Below are positions 19,461 to 29,830 of a stretch of 64,000 bases of DNA, piece by piece (positions within the stretch are counted from its first letter, which is position 1; every line of letters starts with the position of its first letter). Source of the DNA: Capitulum mitella (taxonomy: Eukaryota > Arthropoda > Thecostraca > Pollicipedomorpha > Pollicipedidae); the NCBI GenBank assembly GCA_030062745.1, contig CP099839.1, positions 44,156,796-44,220,795 of the forward strand, given 5' to 3'. Under the pieces are notes generated by a model. The model was not told the DNA's origin. It made no database searches and saw only the letters and a program-made list of their open reading frames with translations. Made by a program: the position numbers and the translations under genes.

Positions 19461-22400
19461 CTGAGGACGTCCGCACCGAGTCACGGTCAGCATGAGACAA
19501 CATGGCCGCCGATACATGCGCTGTAGGAGGACTGTTGTACTGTAGGGGGGCTGCGCGGCTTAGAGACATGCTGCCCATTCCCCTTTGAATGCGGGGGCGG
19601 CCGCCCTGGCCGGCGCATCCGGACATGTGCGGTCCGGATTGGTCGAGATGTCACGTGATTCGCAGCGTCAAGGTCGGGTCGCCGGGTCGCGGGGAGGGGA
19701 TTGCGGAGACTGAGTTCGGGCGGCGTGGGAGGAATGTAGCGCGAGTCACTGTACCATATCGACCTGCAAACAGAGCCGCATCTGATTCAATGTGTCAATA
19801 AGATCACGCTTACAGTACTGTCACAACACACGGAAAATCAAATAACCGAAACACTACAAGCATAAGTGAGTCAAAGCAGGGACATACATACCTTCAACGA
19901 CGTCCGGGATGGCGGTGCACCACGGCGCGATATCAATAATTAAACATCAAAATCTACAGCATTCAGCGAATTCTGTATCTGCTGAAGTACCTGGGTCCGA
20001 AAACTGTCTTCACAGCTTTGATTACTCCAAGGACATAGCACTCAACCAAAAGCCGCCCACCGACGCAGCACAGCGTGTCGTTAAAACGTGAAGTCCCGAA
20101 ACTGCTGTATGCACTCGGCCACGATGTCACGGCAAAATCACGTCCCGAATCATGACGTCACGGTTCCGTACTGCCTCGCAGCCGTCACAACAGCGGAAAG
20201 CACGACGGGCAGACAGCAGTACCCCGGGCAGCGCAGCCACCGTTCTGGAGCGTTCCCCGGGCAGACAGCAGTACCCCGGGCAGCGCAGCCACCGTTCTGG
20301 AGCGTTCCCCGGGCAGACAGCAGTACCCCGGGCAGCGCAGCCACCGTTCTGGAGCGTTCCCCGGGCAGACAGCAGTACCCCGGGCAGCGCAGCCACCGTT
20401 CTGGAGCGTTCCCCGGGCAGACAGCAGTACCCCGGTGAAGCCGCCGTCCCGGAGCGTCCGAGAGCCGCAGCCCTGTCCCGTCCCCGCCCGCTCACCGCCA
20501 GGTCTCCGGGCTCGCAGGTGTCGATCGGCCGATGGCTGCAGTTGAGGTCACCCACCACCAGCACGTGGTGGCCGGCGGCCCGCAGCGCGGCCGCCCGCCG
20601 CCGCAGCGCCGCGTAAAACAGCAGCTTGTAGCGGAGCCGCTCCGGTCGGTCCGGGTCCACGCGCGGGCAGTAGACGTTCACCACGGCCAGACGACACCGC
20701 CTGTCGTCGCCGGCGCACTGCCCGGCAGACAAAGACGGCCGTGAACACGGCCAACCGCGCCCAGGCGTACGCAATTCACAGGCCAAACGAATCACCTGGT
20801 AATTAGTGTGGCACAAACTGGCCACGAATGACGAGTGGACTGACATAAAAACCCGTCATGTCTCAAGTGCGACAGCTTTGAACAGATGACCCAGTTGTTT
20901 ATCAGGCTTAATTGCAGTCTATGTCAAACAGATTGCTTACAACAGGACCTCACTCAGTCCGCGCGAGAGGCTGGATTTCATGTATCATTTCAGAATGCAA
21001 ATTAATATTCAATTCAAGCCACATACATGGGTAAGAAATAAAAGCAATGCAGTAGGGCAAAAAACAAAAACGGGTCGAGCGAATAACAAAAACATGGAGT
21101 AGCCTCCATTCACACAAAGCAGCAAGAGTGTACTATGCACTGACCACTGGACTGTAACGGTCAATCTAAACCTGCCGGGTCCGTATGCACCTGGCAGGTC
21201 CGTCTGTACTTGGCACGTCCGTCTGTATCTAGTAAGTTCGTTTGTACCTGGCACGTCCGCCTGTACCTTGCAGGCCTGTTTACACCTGGCCGGCCAGTCT
21301 GTGCACGGCATGTCTGCACCTGTCAGACCAGTTTCTGCGGGTCTGCGTCTGCAGGCCAGTCTGTGTCTGGCTGGTGTCTCTGTACCTGGCAGGTCAGCCG
21401 GTGCACGGTGACCAGACAGCGGCCCTCGGCGTCCAGCTCGGTCCGCTCCGCCGGCTCCAGCTCAGCCGGGATGGCGCCGTAGCAGCCGACCGGGCCCGCT
21501 CCACCGCCGCCGCCGGCCAGAGCCCGCGAGCCGGCCAGGCCGGGCTCGGCAGCCAGCGGCGTGGCCGAGTCTCGACAGTAGGTGGCCACGCCTGGGGGCA
21601 CGGACAGCGCCGCCGGCGTCAGGGCCAGCTAGATAAGCGACGCATCAGGACTCGGTGCATGACACCAGCCGGTGTGTGTAATCACGCAGTGTTACAACGC
21701 AACTTCGAAAAAGAGGGTGAAGCAATCCAGCAATAAAGCTTTCACAACAGTCCTCTGTCATAGTGCATCCACAACTTTTACTCACTGGATGCATCATTCG
21801 GCATTTGATGGCATATTTAGAATCACACCATTTGCTGGGGATTCTTTTTTTTTGTCCCCCCCTCATGTCTACCTTCGTAATTAAAGCACAGATCGAAGCA
21901 CTTCAAATAACGACAGCCCTTAACAACAGCTATCAGAAAACGCATTGCTTTTATGCTTAATGTCACGGATGACGTCAAAGATCACGTCAAATACAAAACG
22001 AATGTATCCACTCTTGAAGTCCCGTGGGCATCCTGGAAAATGTAAGCGTAATTTGCCTCATGGAACTGTCCTAAAATTTTATAACAGTCTTACAGAAAGA
22101 GGTCCGAGGAAGAACACGGGGCCAAGGTCACAGGCCACGACAAGGTCAGCTTCAAGGCCAAGGACAACTTTTCGTAAGGAATGGTTTTAAATGTCATGGA
22201 ACCACTCTTTGCGCCAGTTAGAACATAAAATAGACCCTGTTATGTGATTCGACGCCTCCGACCCCCCATTAATCATGGAACTACGGTCACGTAAAGGAAA
22301 AATTTCACATAAAGGACTTTGAAAAAATGTCCATTCAAGCTTTGACCTGAGCAGGCCATTAGATGGAAATGGTATCTATGTAATTTCAGTCTGACCATTC

Positions 22401-23286
22401 ATATTTTATTCACTGCTTCACTTTTATACTCAAATAGCGAATCTTCCAATCCCACTGGGACCTGAACAGGTCGTTCCTCGCAATGCCTAATTTTGACCTA
22501 CCATTCCTCTGTTACCCTGCATGATCTTGACCTGAAATTTTGATGAACAAGAACCATGAGTATGTTCCTAGCTCAATATAAAGCTTAATGTAAGGTCGGC
22601 AGAGCTTCAGTCTGATACCTTGTACAGCTTTGAAGGTATTCATGAAAAACCTGGGGGGTGTTACAGCCCCCCCCCCCAGCAAATGGCAGGTTAACCTGCA
22701 GGAAAAGTACGGTACAACCAGTCACCACCAATCACGCTATCAGTGTCACATGTCACAACGCATATCATTCAGCAATATCCAGCTTGCACGTCCAGCTCAC
22801 CAGAGTAGCCACTGCGGCGCTGTGAGAAGTCGAAGTAGGAAGAGTAGCCTGGCACAATGGCCAGAGGCTCAGTCAGCATTTCGCCTGCCAGTGGTACGCA
22901 GAAGTTGGTTCAGCCCACAAAGCTTCCGGCGGGGTTGATCCGAATGCCTTTTCCGCACATGCATAACAACAATGACGAATGAATAATTGAACTTAAAAGG
23001 CAATGGCCATGGGAGTCAAGATCTGAGCACATGTGGAATAAAATGTCCAGTACAATACAGCCATGAACCCAATTTTTTTTATCAAACCCTCAAACCTTCT
23101 TGAAAGACGTTATGAATCTATGTTTTAGTGGAAAAGTAATTGCAAGGCATACAAGTGTTTTGGTCACTCACGTGTAATTTTAGTTTCCTGTATGCAAATA
23201 ATATCGGAATCCAAACTGTCCAATGAAAGCTTCAGGTCTTTGGTTGTGCGAAGACCATTGATGTTCCAGGTGGTAACAGACCACAT
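18570..23286 (-). CDS. APEX2: AP endonuclease 2 (complete, five exons)
   Basis: APE2 is the nuclear AP-endonuclease / 3'-5' exonuclease that resects DNA at oxidative lesions, binds PCNA and feeds ATR-Chk1 signalling. Five minus-strand exons (23172-23286, 22801-22884, 21386-21591, 20496-20717, 18570-19460) join in phase with GT-AG introns to 505 residues (human 518). EEP-fold landmarks are TTWNINGLR (residues 5-13), CIQETK (Glu34), RSGYSGVATYC, the NVYCP tyrosine (Tyr151), VVGDLNCSHRPID (Asp192, Asn194) and LGSDHCPV (Asp307-His308). A PCNA-interacting box QTSLLTFV lies at about 380-387. The C-terminus has a GRF-type zinc finger with CRGHREPC and FWCCARG, ending GHFEWLQSK. Intron 2 holds a decayed family B-like fragment, intron 3 a donor-containing array and intron 4 a 52-bp minisatellite. 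Exon 1 is AT-rich and exons 3-5 are very GC-rich. Confidence 0.96.
20203..20440. repeat. 52-bp minisatellite in APEX2 intron 4
   Basis: Units starting at 20210, 20262, 20314, 20366 and 20418 are essentially identical and each contains CCCCGGGCAGACAGCAGTAC. It lies about 55 bases inside the intron from the exon 4 donor. The open frames across it come from the repeat, since 52 is not a multiple of three and every frame is sampled. Confidence 0.95.
20496..20717 (-). CDS. APEX2: APEX2 exon 4
   Basis: Encodes CAGDDRRCRLAVVNVYCPRV, RPERLRYKLLFYAAL and VLVVGDLNCSHRPIDTC. Acceptor GGGCAG, donor GTGAGC. It holds the catalytic Tyr and the Asp/Asn pair. Confidence 0.94.
21170..21400 (-). repeat. 19-bp minisatellite beginning at the APEX2 exon 3 donor
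   Basis: About ten copies at 19-20 bp spacing. Read on the minus strand the unit is GACCTGCCAGGTACAGACG, and the exon 3 end is GACCTGCCAG|GTACAGAGA. The array therefore repeats the 5' splice site together with about nine exon bases. Confidence 0.9.
21386..21591 (-). CDS. APEX2: APEX2 exon 3
   Basis: Encodes GVATYCRDSATPLAAEPGLA, a Gly-rich insert, VGCYG and AEGRCLVTVHRLTCQ. Acceptor CCCCCAG, donor CAG|GTACAGA. The donor is one unit of the 19-bp array at 21170-21400. Confidence 0.93.
22270..22694. mobile_element. Decayed TTAA element resembling family B
   Basis: The right end has CCTGGGGGGTGTTACAGCC, a C run and AGGTTAA, like the right end of family B. TGACCT motifs recur across the preceding 400 bases. 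The left boundary is not certain. It lies in APEX2 intron 2. Confidence 0.45.
22801..22884 (-). CDS. APEX2: APEX2 exon 2
   Basis: Encodes (R)EMLTEPLAIVPGYSSYFDF and QRRSGYSG (split Gly). Acceptor TGGCAG, donor GTGAGC. It matches the human DALTEPLAIVEGYNSYF block. At 84 bp it is easily missed by ORF callers. Confidence 0.94.
23172..23286 (-). CDS. APEX2: APEX2 exon 1
   Basis: Encodes MWSVTTWNINGLRTTKD through DIICIQETKIT plus one base of an Arg codon. Donor GTGAGT. It contains the metal-binding Asn and Glu of the EEP fold. Confidence 0.94.
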
Positions 23287-24183
23287 TCTCTTGCATTCCC
23301 TAAAATCAAGAGAACTAAGACATTCCAGGGTGATAAAAAAACTACACTGTCCCTATAGTTATGAGAACAATGACGGATTCAACGACACAAGAGAACAGAC
23401 ATACAGACACATCATATTTGATCTGTCTAGCAATGACACTAATCAAACTTCAAAATCCTTCAGTACCTGAAACAACATTTGCTTGAGCGGTGGGCATCGA
23501 GAAATTGTGTTATTGAAGACAACGTATTCCAACAGTGAGTAGAATAAAATAAATGTTCCAGTCCACAGTTGGAAACATGGCTTGAATCGTCATTTGTTGG
23601 TGATGCGAGACCTCAAACAATATAATTTCCAACACCAATTCTGCTCTGGAAACAAGCATAACATTCACTCCATGAAGTGAATAAATTGGCCTTGTAAAAT
23701 GACCAGATTTACAAAGATCAATGGATGTCTGAATATAATTTCACGACATTCCCTTATTATCACTGACAGATATCTCCGAAAATGACAACATTCAAGGTTG
23801 TTCAACAAAGTTCAAGAGAATGCTCTGGGGATTTCAGAATTTTTTTAGAATGCTCTGGGAGTCTGTGACAAAAATGTCAAAGCCATCTACCCAAGCCCAA
23901 AAGTATGCACTATGCATATTTTTACCACGCCAGACCCAGACTTGTAACCAATCCAGAATACACACAGAAGCAAGTCTGATTCTCCAATTCTTTCTGTGGA
24001 TCAGAATGAGAACTCATTATGGAAATCATGAAAGACAAATAAACGGATGATAATATGTAGCAGAGCCAGCAACAATTAGGTGCACAGAAAAAAACAAGCA
24101 CGGTTCCCATGTTTTCAAAAAAAAAATGACGCACATGGGGACATCCATACATTGCGTACTGGAGACAGGAGGGGATGACAGGC
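23287..24183. other. APEX2 upstream region
   Basis: AT-rich sequence that should contain the APEX2 promoter and 5' leader. No motif could be assigned and no other gene was recognised. Confidence 0.45.
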
Positions 24184-24584
24184 GTGTCGGGTTCTGTCAT
24201 CCGTGACGCCACTCGGCTACACGCGTCGACAACCACTACATGTTGCAGTTCCTTGAAGTCTAGAAGGTCTGCTGACAGCTTCTGCCAGGGCCTCTGTGGC
24301 AGCTCCGCTGGCTTGAGCGACTCTAAGCGCTGAGCTGGGCGATAGTGGTTGCACCATTCGCAGACAAGGACTGTCCGTCTGATGTCATGACTGATGCCAC
24401 CAAAAACGGACTTGCTTGCCCGTTCGCGGCAGGCCGTCAGGCCTTGATGTGATGCGTGCAGTTTCTGCAACATATCCGACCTGAGCGCCCTCGGTATGAC
24501 GATGCGGTCTCGGTAGGTTACCGGTCCGTTTGTTACAGACAGGTCACCCCTGGCCTCGTAATATGGGCCAAACATCGGAGGCAC
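24184..24584 (-). pseudogene. gypsy integrase, N-terminal part
   Basis: Reads DRIVIPRALRSDMLQKLHAS, HQGLTACRERA and VCEWCNHYRPAQ, an HHCC zinc domain, then WQKLSADLLDFKELQHVVVV, the beginning of the catalytic core. The frame leaves the family at DACSRVASRMTEP, and the rest of the core is missing. Confidence 0.85.
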
Positions 24585-24779
24585 GGCGATCTTCTGTTTC
24601 GGTCATCCTTGGGTCTCCCGGCATCTCCGTCACCTTCTTGATAACTTCGTTGGCGGCCGACGCCTGTCTGTACTCCTCCAGCTTCTCCTGCGAAGCTGCC
24701 CGTAATGCTTCCGCTGCACCCACGTGGCTCGCCACTTCCGCCGCATTTTCAACATCTTCCACGTGATCAGCATTCTCTG

Positions 24780-25208
24780 CACTGCTCAGGGAGCTTCTGG
24801 ACAGCGTATAGGCTGCCACTAGTTCCTTTCCCGGCATTTGATGTACTTCGTAGTTGGAGCGAAGCATCTTCACAGGCAATGGCAGCGCAGAGGAGCCTGA
24901 TGCATGAGTTTGATGCTGAGAAGCGCCACAAGTCTCTAGTGGTCCGCCAACAAGGCGAACCTGTCTAAGCTCACCAGATACTTCGATCTGGGCGTACCTC
25001 TGCTCCGTTTCAGTCAGCGTTCTGGAACAGAAAGCCACCGGCTTAAACTCCCCTTGATTTTCTTGCTGCAGGACAACTCCCAGGCCACAGGAGCTGGCAC
25101 CTGCGGCGACAACTATTGGCAGTTTAGGGTCATAAAACTGCACATGGGCAGCTGGATCAGCAGCCCCTTGCACCGGTTGAAGGCATCCTCTTGTGGTGGC
25201 CCCCATTG
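24780..25208 (-). pseudogene. gypsy RNase H fragment
   Basis: Reads VVAAGASSCGLGVVLQQENQ, FKPVAFCSRTLTETEQRYAQ, then a shift and HQMPGKELVAAYTLSRS. The first Asp of the DAS motif is replaced (AGASS). This is the usual domain between RT and integrase. Confidence 0.8.
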
Positions 25209-26159
25209 TCACATGGTGTTGGCTTTCAGCAGGTCTGTCATCGGCTTCAACATGCTGGACAGGTCCGGCATGAATCTGCCCAGGTAGTTCAGTATGCCGA
25301 CTACCCAATGCAGCTCCTCTAGACCTGCTGGGGCAGACAAACATTGGATGGCCTGTACCTTATCGGTGTGCGGCTTGATACCATGGGCTCCCACCCGGTG
25401 TCCGAAATTGACCAGTTCCCGCTGTCTGTACAGGCAATTTTGGTGGTTGAGCCTGAGTCCTGTTGCCATGATGGCTTAGAGCGCCTTCTTCAGCCTGGAG
25501 TTATATACCTCCATGGTTTTGCCATGCCCCAGGATGTCATCGATGATGACCTCCACACCCTCCTGTCCAGAAAGCAGCTCCTCCATCTTCCTCTGGAAGA
25601 TTTCGCTGGCTGACGTGATGCCAAAGGGCACTCTTTGGAAACAGAATCTGCCTTGCAGGCTGATGAAAGTGGTCAGTTCTTGGCTTACTTCCTCCAGAGG
25701 GATTTGCCAGAATCCACTTTCTACGTCCAGTCGGATGAACACTAGATCCAGCCAGGTTTGAGGCAACGTCTTCAAGGGTCGGCAAGTTCAAATGCTCCCT
25801 CTTGACAGCCTTGTTGAGCTTCTGAAGGTCTACACAGATCCTTATCAACCATCTCCTCTGGTCACTGGCACCATCGGAGCACACCAATCGGTGGGCTTGG
25901 TCACCTTCCGGTTCACGCCTGCCTCCAGCATTCGGGCCAGCTCTTCTTCAACCTCCTGCCTCAGGGGAATGGGCACGTTTCTAGCCATGTGTAGGCAGAA
26001 CGGTTCTGAGTTGCTCTTCAAATGAACCCTCATGGAATCTATCGCCATGCACCCTGCTTGCCTGGAGGTGGTGACATTGTCTAGTCGGGCTGCCAGGGCC
26101 ATCTTGATGGCCACTTCCCTGGCCAACAGGTCCCTGGTTACTGATCCTTTTGCCACCAC
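25209..26159 (-). pseudogene. gypsy reverse transcriptase fragments
   Basis: Pieces in shifted frames read ELARMLEAGVNRKVTKPTDW, LDVESGFWQIPLEE, FCFQRVPFGITSASEIFQRK, VIIDDILGHG and FGHRVGAHGIKPHTDKVQAI. The metal-binding box keeps its Asp-Asp. Frameshifts near 25476 and 25800 break it. Confidence 0.85.
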
Positions 26160-26289
26160 AACCCTGAAGCCGTGAGTACCTCCTCTGTGTGTGGTCTGCC
26201 TCGAATTCGCCTGCCAGGCTCAGCTGTCCACCAGGGCTCACCAGCTGCATGCCTGGTGGCTTCAGCTGTCCCTTGGACTTGAGGTTTCG

Positions 26290-26560
26290 TCAGGCATCGA
26301 GGGCTACGACTGTGACCTCCGCTCCAGTGCCGATGCAGAACGTCACTGGGCTGCCCAGGATTGGCAGGGTCACATCCCAGGCCACTGACTTGTCCCTGCC
26401 TGCAATGAAACCCAGATAGTGCACAGGTAGGTTATCCTCTAGCTCATCACATCGAATTGCGCTCTGTGTCGAGACTTCATCCACGTGGCGGCTTCTGCAC
26501 ATGTTTGCAAAATGGTTCAGTTTTCCTCACTTGTGGCAGGATTTCCCTTTTGCTGGGCAC
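26290..26560 (-). pseudogene. gypsy zinc knuckle and protease fragment
   Basis: The stretch with C...CHK(C)GK...HFANMC is a nucleocapsid knuckle, and VTFCIGTGAEVTVV marks the aspartic protease. The catalytic Asp-Thr-Gly reads Gly-Thr-Gly here, so the active site is lost. Confidence 0.72.
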
Positions 26561-26623
26561 TGACCAATGATGTGGTTGCTGCAACGACACCTGGGACATG
26601 GCCTACCCTTTTTTGTCTGCTCT

Positions 26624-27200
26624 TTACCCTGACTTTCTACTGTGGGTCTTTGACCTGCACAAACAGCTTACATGAACAGCATCCACCTCTTCAATGCCTG
26701 ACAGCTGACCACAGATGATGTCCCTGCTTTTCTGGGCTGCTTCCTCAATCACAGCTATGTCAACAGCTTTTCTCAGAGTCAGGTCAGGGTCTTTTAGCAG
26801 CTGTTTAACTGTCTGACTACCCCTCAGGCCAAGATAGAGCTTGTCCCTGACCACCTCATCCCCATAATCTTGGAACTTACTGCTTGAGGCAAGTGTCTGC
26901 AGAGCAGATGAACACTGTCACACTTTCATCTTCTTGCTGGTTCCTTCGACGAATGCTGCACCTCCCAATTGCTGGATTTTCTTTGGGGCTGCAGAAGTCA
27001 GCAAGCTTTGCAATAATTTGCTCCAGGTTGGCAGAATCATCAGGATGTGCTCACTCAAACTGGTTGGACTTTTCTTGTGCAGTGATTCCTGCACAGATGA
27101 ATAACATTCCTATTTTTACCTTTCAGGTTATCTGTCTGGCTCATAAGCATCAAGGAAGAAATTCCAGTCCTGGACCCATCTCTTCCATGAACTTCTAAGA
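26624..27200 (-). pseudogene. gypsy gag fragment
   Basis: Frames with stops and shifts read NLEQIIAKLADFCSPKENPA, RRNQQEDESVTVFI, GDEVVRDKLYLGLRG and LLKDPDLTLRKAVDIAVIEE, the typical end of an arthropod gypsy gag. Gag packages the RNA. At least three frame changes are needed, so it is dead. Confidence 0.75.
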
Positions 27201-27334
27201 GCACTACTATTTCGGTCAAGCTCGGGGGTCTATGCTGGCATGCTCACCTTCCCTTTTTTTAGATGGCTGGGCTATCCATAACTGCTTCCAAGTATGGGTG
27301 AATACTTGTTATGGCCTACAGCAGACTTCTGACA

Positions 27335-27573
27335 CCATGTCAGGTTCTGTCACTCAAAATGCCACTCAGCTACATGCATCAACGACCACTAGATCCTGCA
27401 GTCCCTCAAAGTCTTGGAGGTCTGCTGATAGCTTCTGCATGACTTCTGTAGCAGTTCCACTGGCTTCAGTGGCTCTTGAGGCTGAGCTGGGAGATAACGG
27501 CTGCACCATTCGCAGACAGGGTTCGTGGCAAGCCATCAGGCCCTTATGTGATGCATGCAATTTCTGCAACAAG
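27335..27573 (-). pseudogene. Second integrase fragment upstream of gag
   Basis: Reads MLQKLHASHKGLMACHEP, loses the zinc-domain cysteines through an internal deletion, and resumes at KLSADLQDFEGLQDLVVVDA. It is a diverged direct repeat of 24184-24480, and both copies end at the same TGACAGAACC point. Confidence 0.75.
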
Positions 27574-27595
27574 GCATTTATGCCTTAAGTTCAGA

Positions 27596-28230
27596 AAAAT
27601 GAGTTTGAAAAGGTATTACAGGAGGTAAATTATGATAGGATGACTCCCATAAACCATAGATGGCTTTATGGTGGTGACATGCTTAAAGGGAATATATCTG
27701 GTTTCTAATAATTACATAATACATAATTACATAATAATTTTGGCATTTGTCAACTGATGTAAGCTTTGACATTGCTGAGGCCAACAATACACTAGCATGA
27801 TTCATTGGTGATTTTAGTGTTGAAAAAAAATGGGATAAAAAGATTAAACTTGGACTGGTAGCCAGCATACTCACCTACCCCAGTAAAATATGAGCAAACA
27901 AGTGTGAGTTGGCAAGTACAAATGGGATGTACACTTTGATTCATAAAAATGTCCTCTTCATTCAAATGTGCAGAGTAAGAAAATTGTGATTTGAGTAGAT
28001 ACACTCCCTTTAATGGAGGACCTTTCTCCAGGACCTGGCTTGACACAATGTTACTTGGAGGGTGGTGGGGAAAAGCAGCTGGTGGATGACAGTGGAGTAA
28101 ATGAGTTCCAATGATTGCATACAAAGCTGATTTTAGGTTTAACATCATGGAACTGAGAATACACGTTTACTTCAATATTTAAACACAACTGAAGTTGCGG
28201 GTGCCCAAAGCATATTGTGGGTGGCCATTT
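27596..28230. other. Intergenic, nothing recognised
   Basis: AT-rich DNA between the gypsy remnant and the foldback element. Short ORFs show no domain. Confidence 0.45.
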
Positions 28231-28262
28231 CCCTTTCGTGGGTGCCGGGGCACCCACAAAGG
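28231..28262. repeat. Short hairpin beside the foldback element
   Basis: CCCTTTCGTGGGTGCC pairs with GGCACCCACAAAGGG around a GG loop. It ends five bases before the 9-bp target duplication of the foldback element. Confidence 0.6.
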
Positions 28263-28275
28263 GATACAAAACAAC

Positions 28276-28866
28276 GGTAATCCTTACCGATCGCACACCA
28301 TGCGCAGAGTCGAGGGTAAGGTTAACGCGCGAGTGTAGTTCCCGATTTCACCACCAGGGTGATATTCGTTCTTTTTCTCGCCGCTAGGGAGCGTACGTAA
28401 AAATACTGGCATTCGCTAGGATGGTTCCGCTCAAGAACGCGCGAGTGCAGTTGCCGATTTCGCCACCAGGGTAATATTCGTTAGGTTAGGTTAGGTTAGG
28501 TTAGGTTAGGTCTGAACGAATTCATCTGCTTTCCATCGTGGTTCGGCAATTCTGGAGAAAGTGGTCCTTTTTTCGTGATTGACCTCACCTGTGACGTCAT
28601 CAGCGGGTCAAAAATAAAAGTGTGTAAGTCACAGAAACGAAACGTTCGGCGCTATCAACTGGCGTTCGAATCAGCCGAATCGACCTATTGGTTATCATAC
28701 CATTGGTTCTTGAGCGGAACCATCCTAGCGAATGTCAGTATTTTTACGTACTCTTCCTAGCGGCGAGAAAAAGAACGAATATCACCCTGGTGGCGAAATC
28801 GGAAACTACACGCGCGTTAACCTTACCCTCGACTCTGCGCATGGTGTGCGATCGGTAAGGATTACC
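28276..28866. mobile_element. Foldback (Mutator-like) element with perfect 9-bp target duplication
   Basis: Left arm 28276-28438 and right arm 28706-28866 are near-identical inverted repeats beginning GGTAATCCTTACCGATCGCA. The bases CAAAACAAC occur immediately outside both ends (28267-28275 and 28867-28875). Arms of about 160 bp with a 9-bp duplication are typical of Mutator/MULE elements. The loop holds a second copy of an arm segment and six TTAGG units. There is no coding capacity. Confidence 0.88.
28481..28510 (+). repeat. Interstitial TTAGG array, six units
   Basis: Six perfect TTAGG repeats, the ancestral arthropod telomere unit, inside the foldback loop. They begin exactly where a partial arm copy ends (ATATTCG). 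Confidence 0.95.
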
Positions 28867-29394
28867 CAAAACAACACCCCTGTGCTGTGGTAAATATTGT
28901 ATTGTGAGATCGTAGTAAGGCCACAATGGAAACAGAAGCCAACAATGCATTAAATCTACCTACCTCAATTCCTCACGTCTCCGCTCCCGCCGCTGGCTGC
29001 TTCGCTACCACTCTTCGTTTGCTTTGCACTGAGACAACGATTTCAAACCCTTTTCGAAAAGGTTTCCCGGGCAATCGGGCAGCCGGCAACTCACCATAAT
29101 AGCTCGTCACTTGCGAGTGGCGCCGCGGAGGGCGGCCGTGAAACTAAAGGAGTCGTAGACTCGCTTTCCGCACCAATGACGGGTATTCCGCCACCCGTCA
29201 TTGCCTGCCGGGGGAGCGTTCATCGGGCGTTATGTTGTGCCGTAACCGCAACGCCGCGCCGAAGGCGCGGCATAGGATACAAGAGGCCGTAGGTGGTGGT
29301 ATTCCATGGCCGCCGATAAAAAAGTGTAATCTGACTTGCCTCTGTCCAACCGAGGTTAGGTCGCACGACGCGCAGTATAAGGTTTTATCTCAAT

Positions 29395-29830
29395 AGGGAT
29401 CGTATGCTGAGCTAGGTTCGTAATGAAAAGGGTTCGTACGAAAATGGTGCGTAAGATTGGTTGGTTGGTTATTGGGGCTTAGGGGCGCACCGACTGCAGG
29501 GTCATTCGGCGCCCAATGGTGCGTAAGAGAAAAGGTTTGTAAGAAAAAGGTTCTTAGCCAAAGGTTCGAAAACTTAAGGTCCTTATCAGAAAAGGTGGGT
29601 ATAATCGGACAATGAACGGACCTAAACTAGTAACCTAACCTAATCTAACCTCTTTGTTTACCCAAACCAAGTCTGATCGCACCCTTTATCGGCATGAGGC
29701 CTCAAATACCTTAGCCCGAGCCTTCATCGCGGAGTTGCGCCTATAATTCAAACCTAGAACCAACCTTTTCCGATACAAATCTTATCCTATACGGACCTTT
29801 CCCGAAACGAACCTTATAGTGGTTCTGAAT
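29395..29830. mobile_element. Inverted-repeat element with AGGTTCGTA-type motif arrays, copy 1
   Basis: The left part has repeated GGTTCGTA/GGTGCGTAAG-like motifs in one orientation. The right part has ACGAACCTT/CCTTTTCCGATAC motifs in the opposite orientation. CTAACCTAATCTAACC lies between. The layout matches the element at 33297-33795. Ends and target duplication were not resolved. Confidence 0.55.

Larger units (their letters stand above)
24184..27345 (-). mobile_element. Decayed Ty3/gypsy-type retrotransposon
   Basis: Reading the minus strand from right to left gives fragments of gag, protease, reverse transcriptase, RNase H and integrase in that order, the Ty3/gypsy arrangement. Stops and frameshifts break every domain. 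At the 5' side TGGTGTCAGAAG at about 27323-27334 resembles a gypsy primer-binding site. No intact LTR pair was identified. Instead, part of the integrase is repeated upstream of gag at 27335-27573. Confidence 0.88.

Noticed and set aside
20203-20440. CRISPR-like array
   Set aside because: The repeats are directly abutting with no unique spacers, and the genome is eukaryotic.
20127-20616. Plus-strand ORFs of 116-154 aa over the APEX2 intron 4 array
   Set aside because: Produced by the 52-bp repeat and by the antisense of exon 4. No domain.
28481-28510. True chromosome end
   Set aside because: Only six TTAGG units, flanked on both sides by an exactly bounded transposable element and ordinary sequence.
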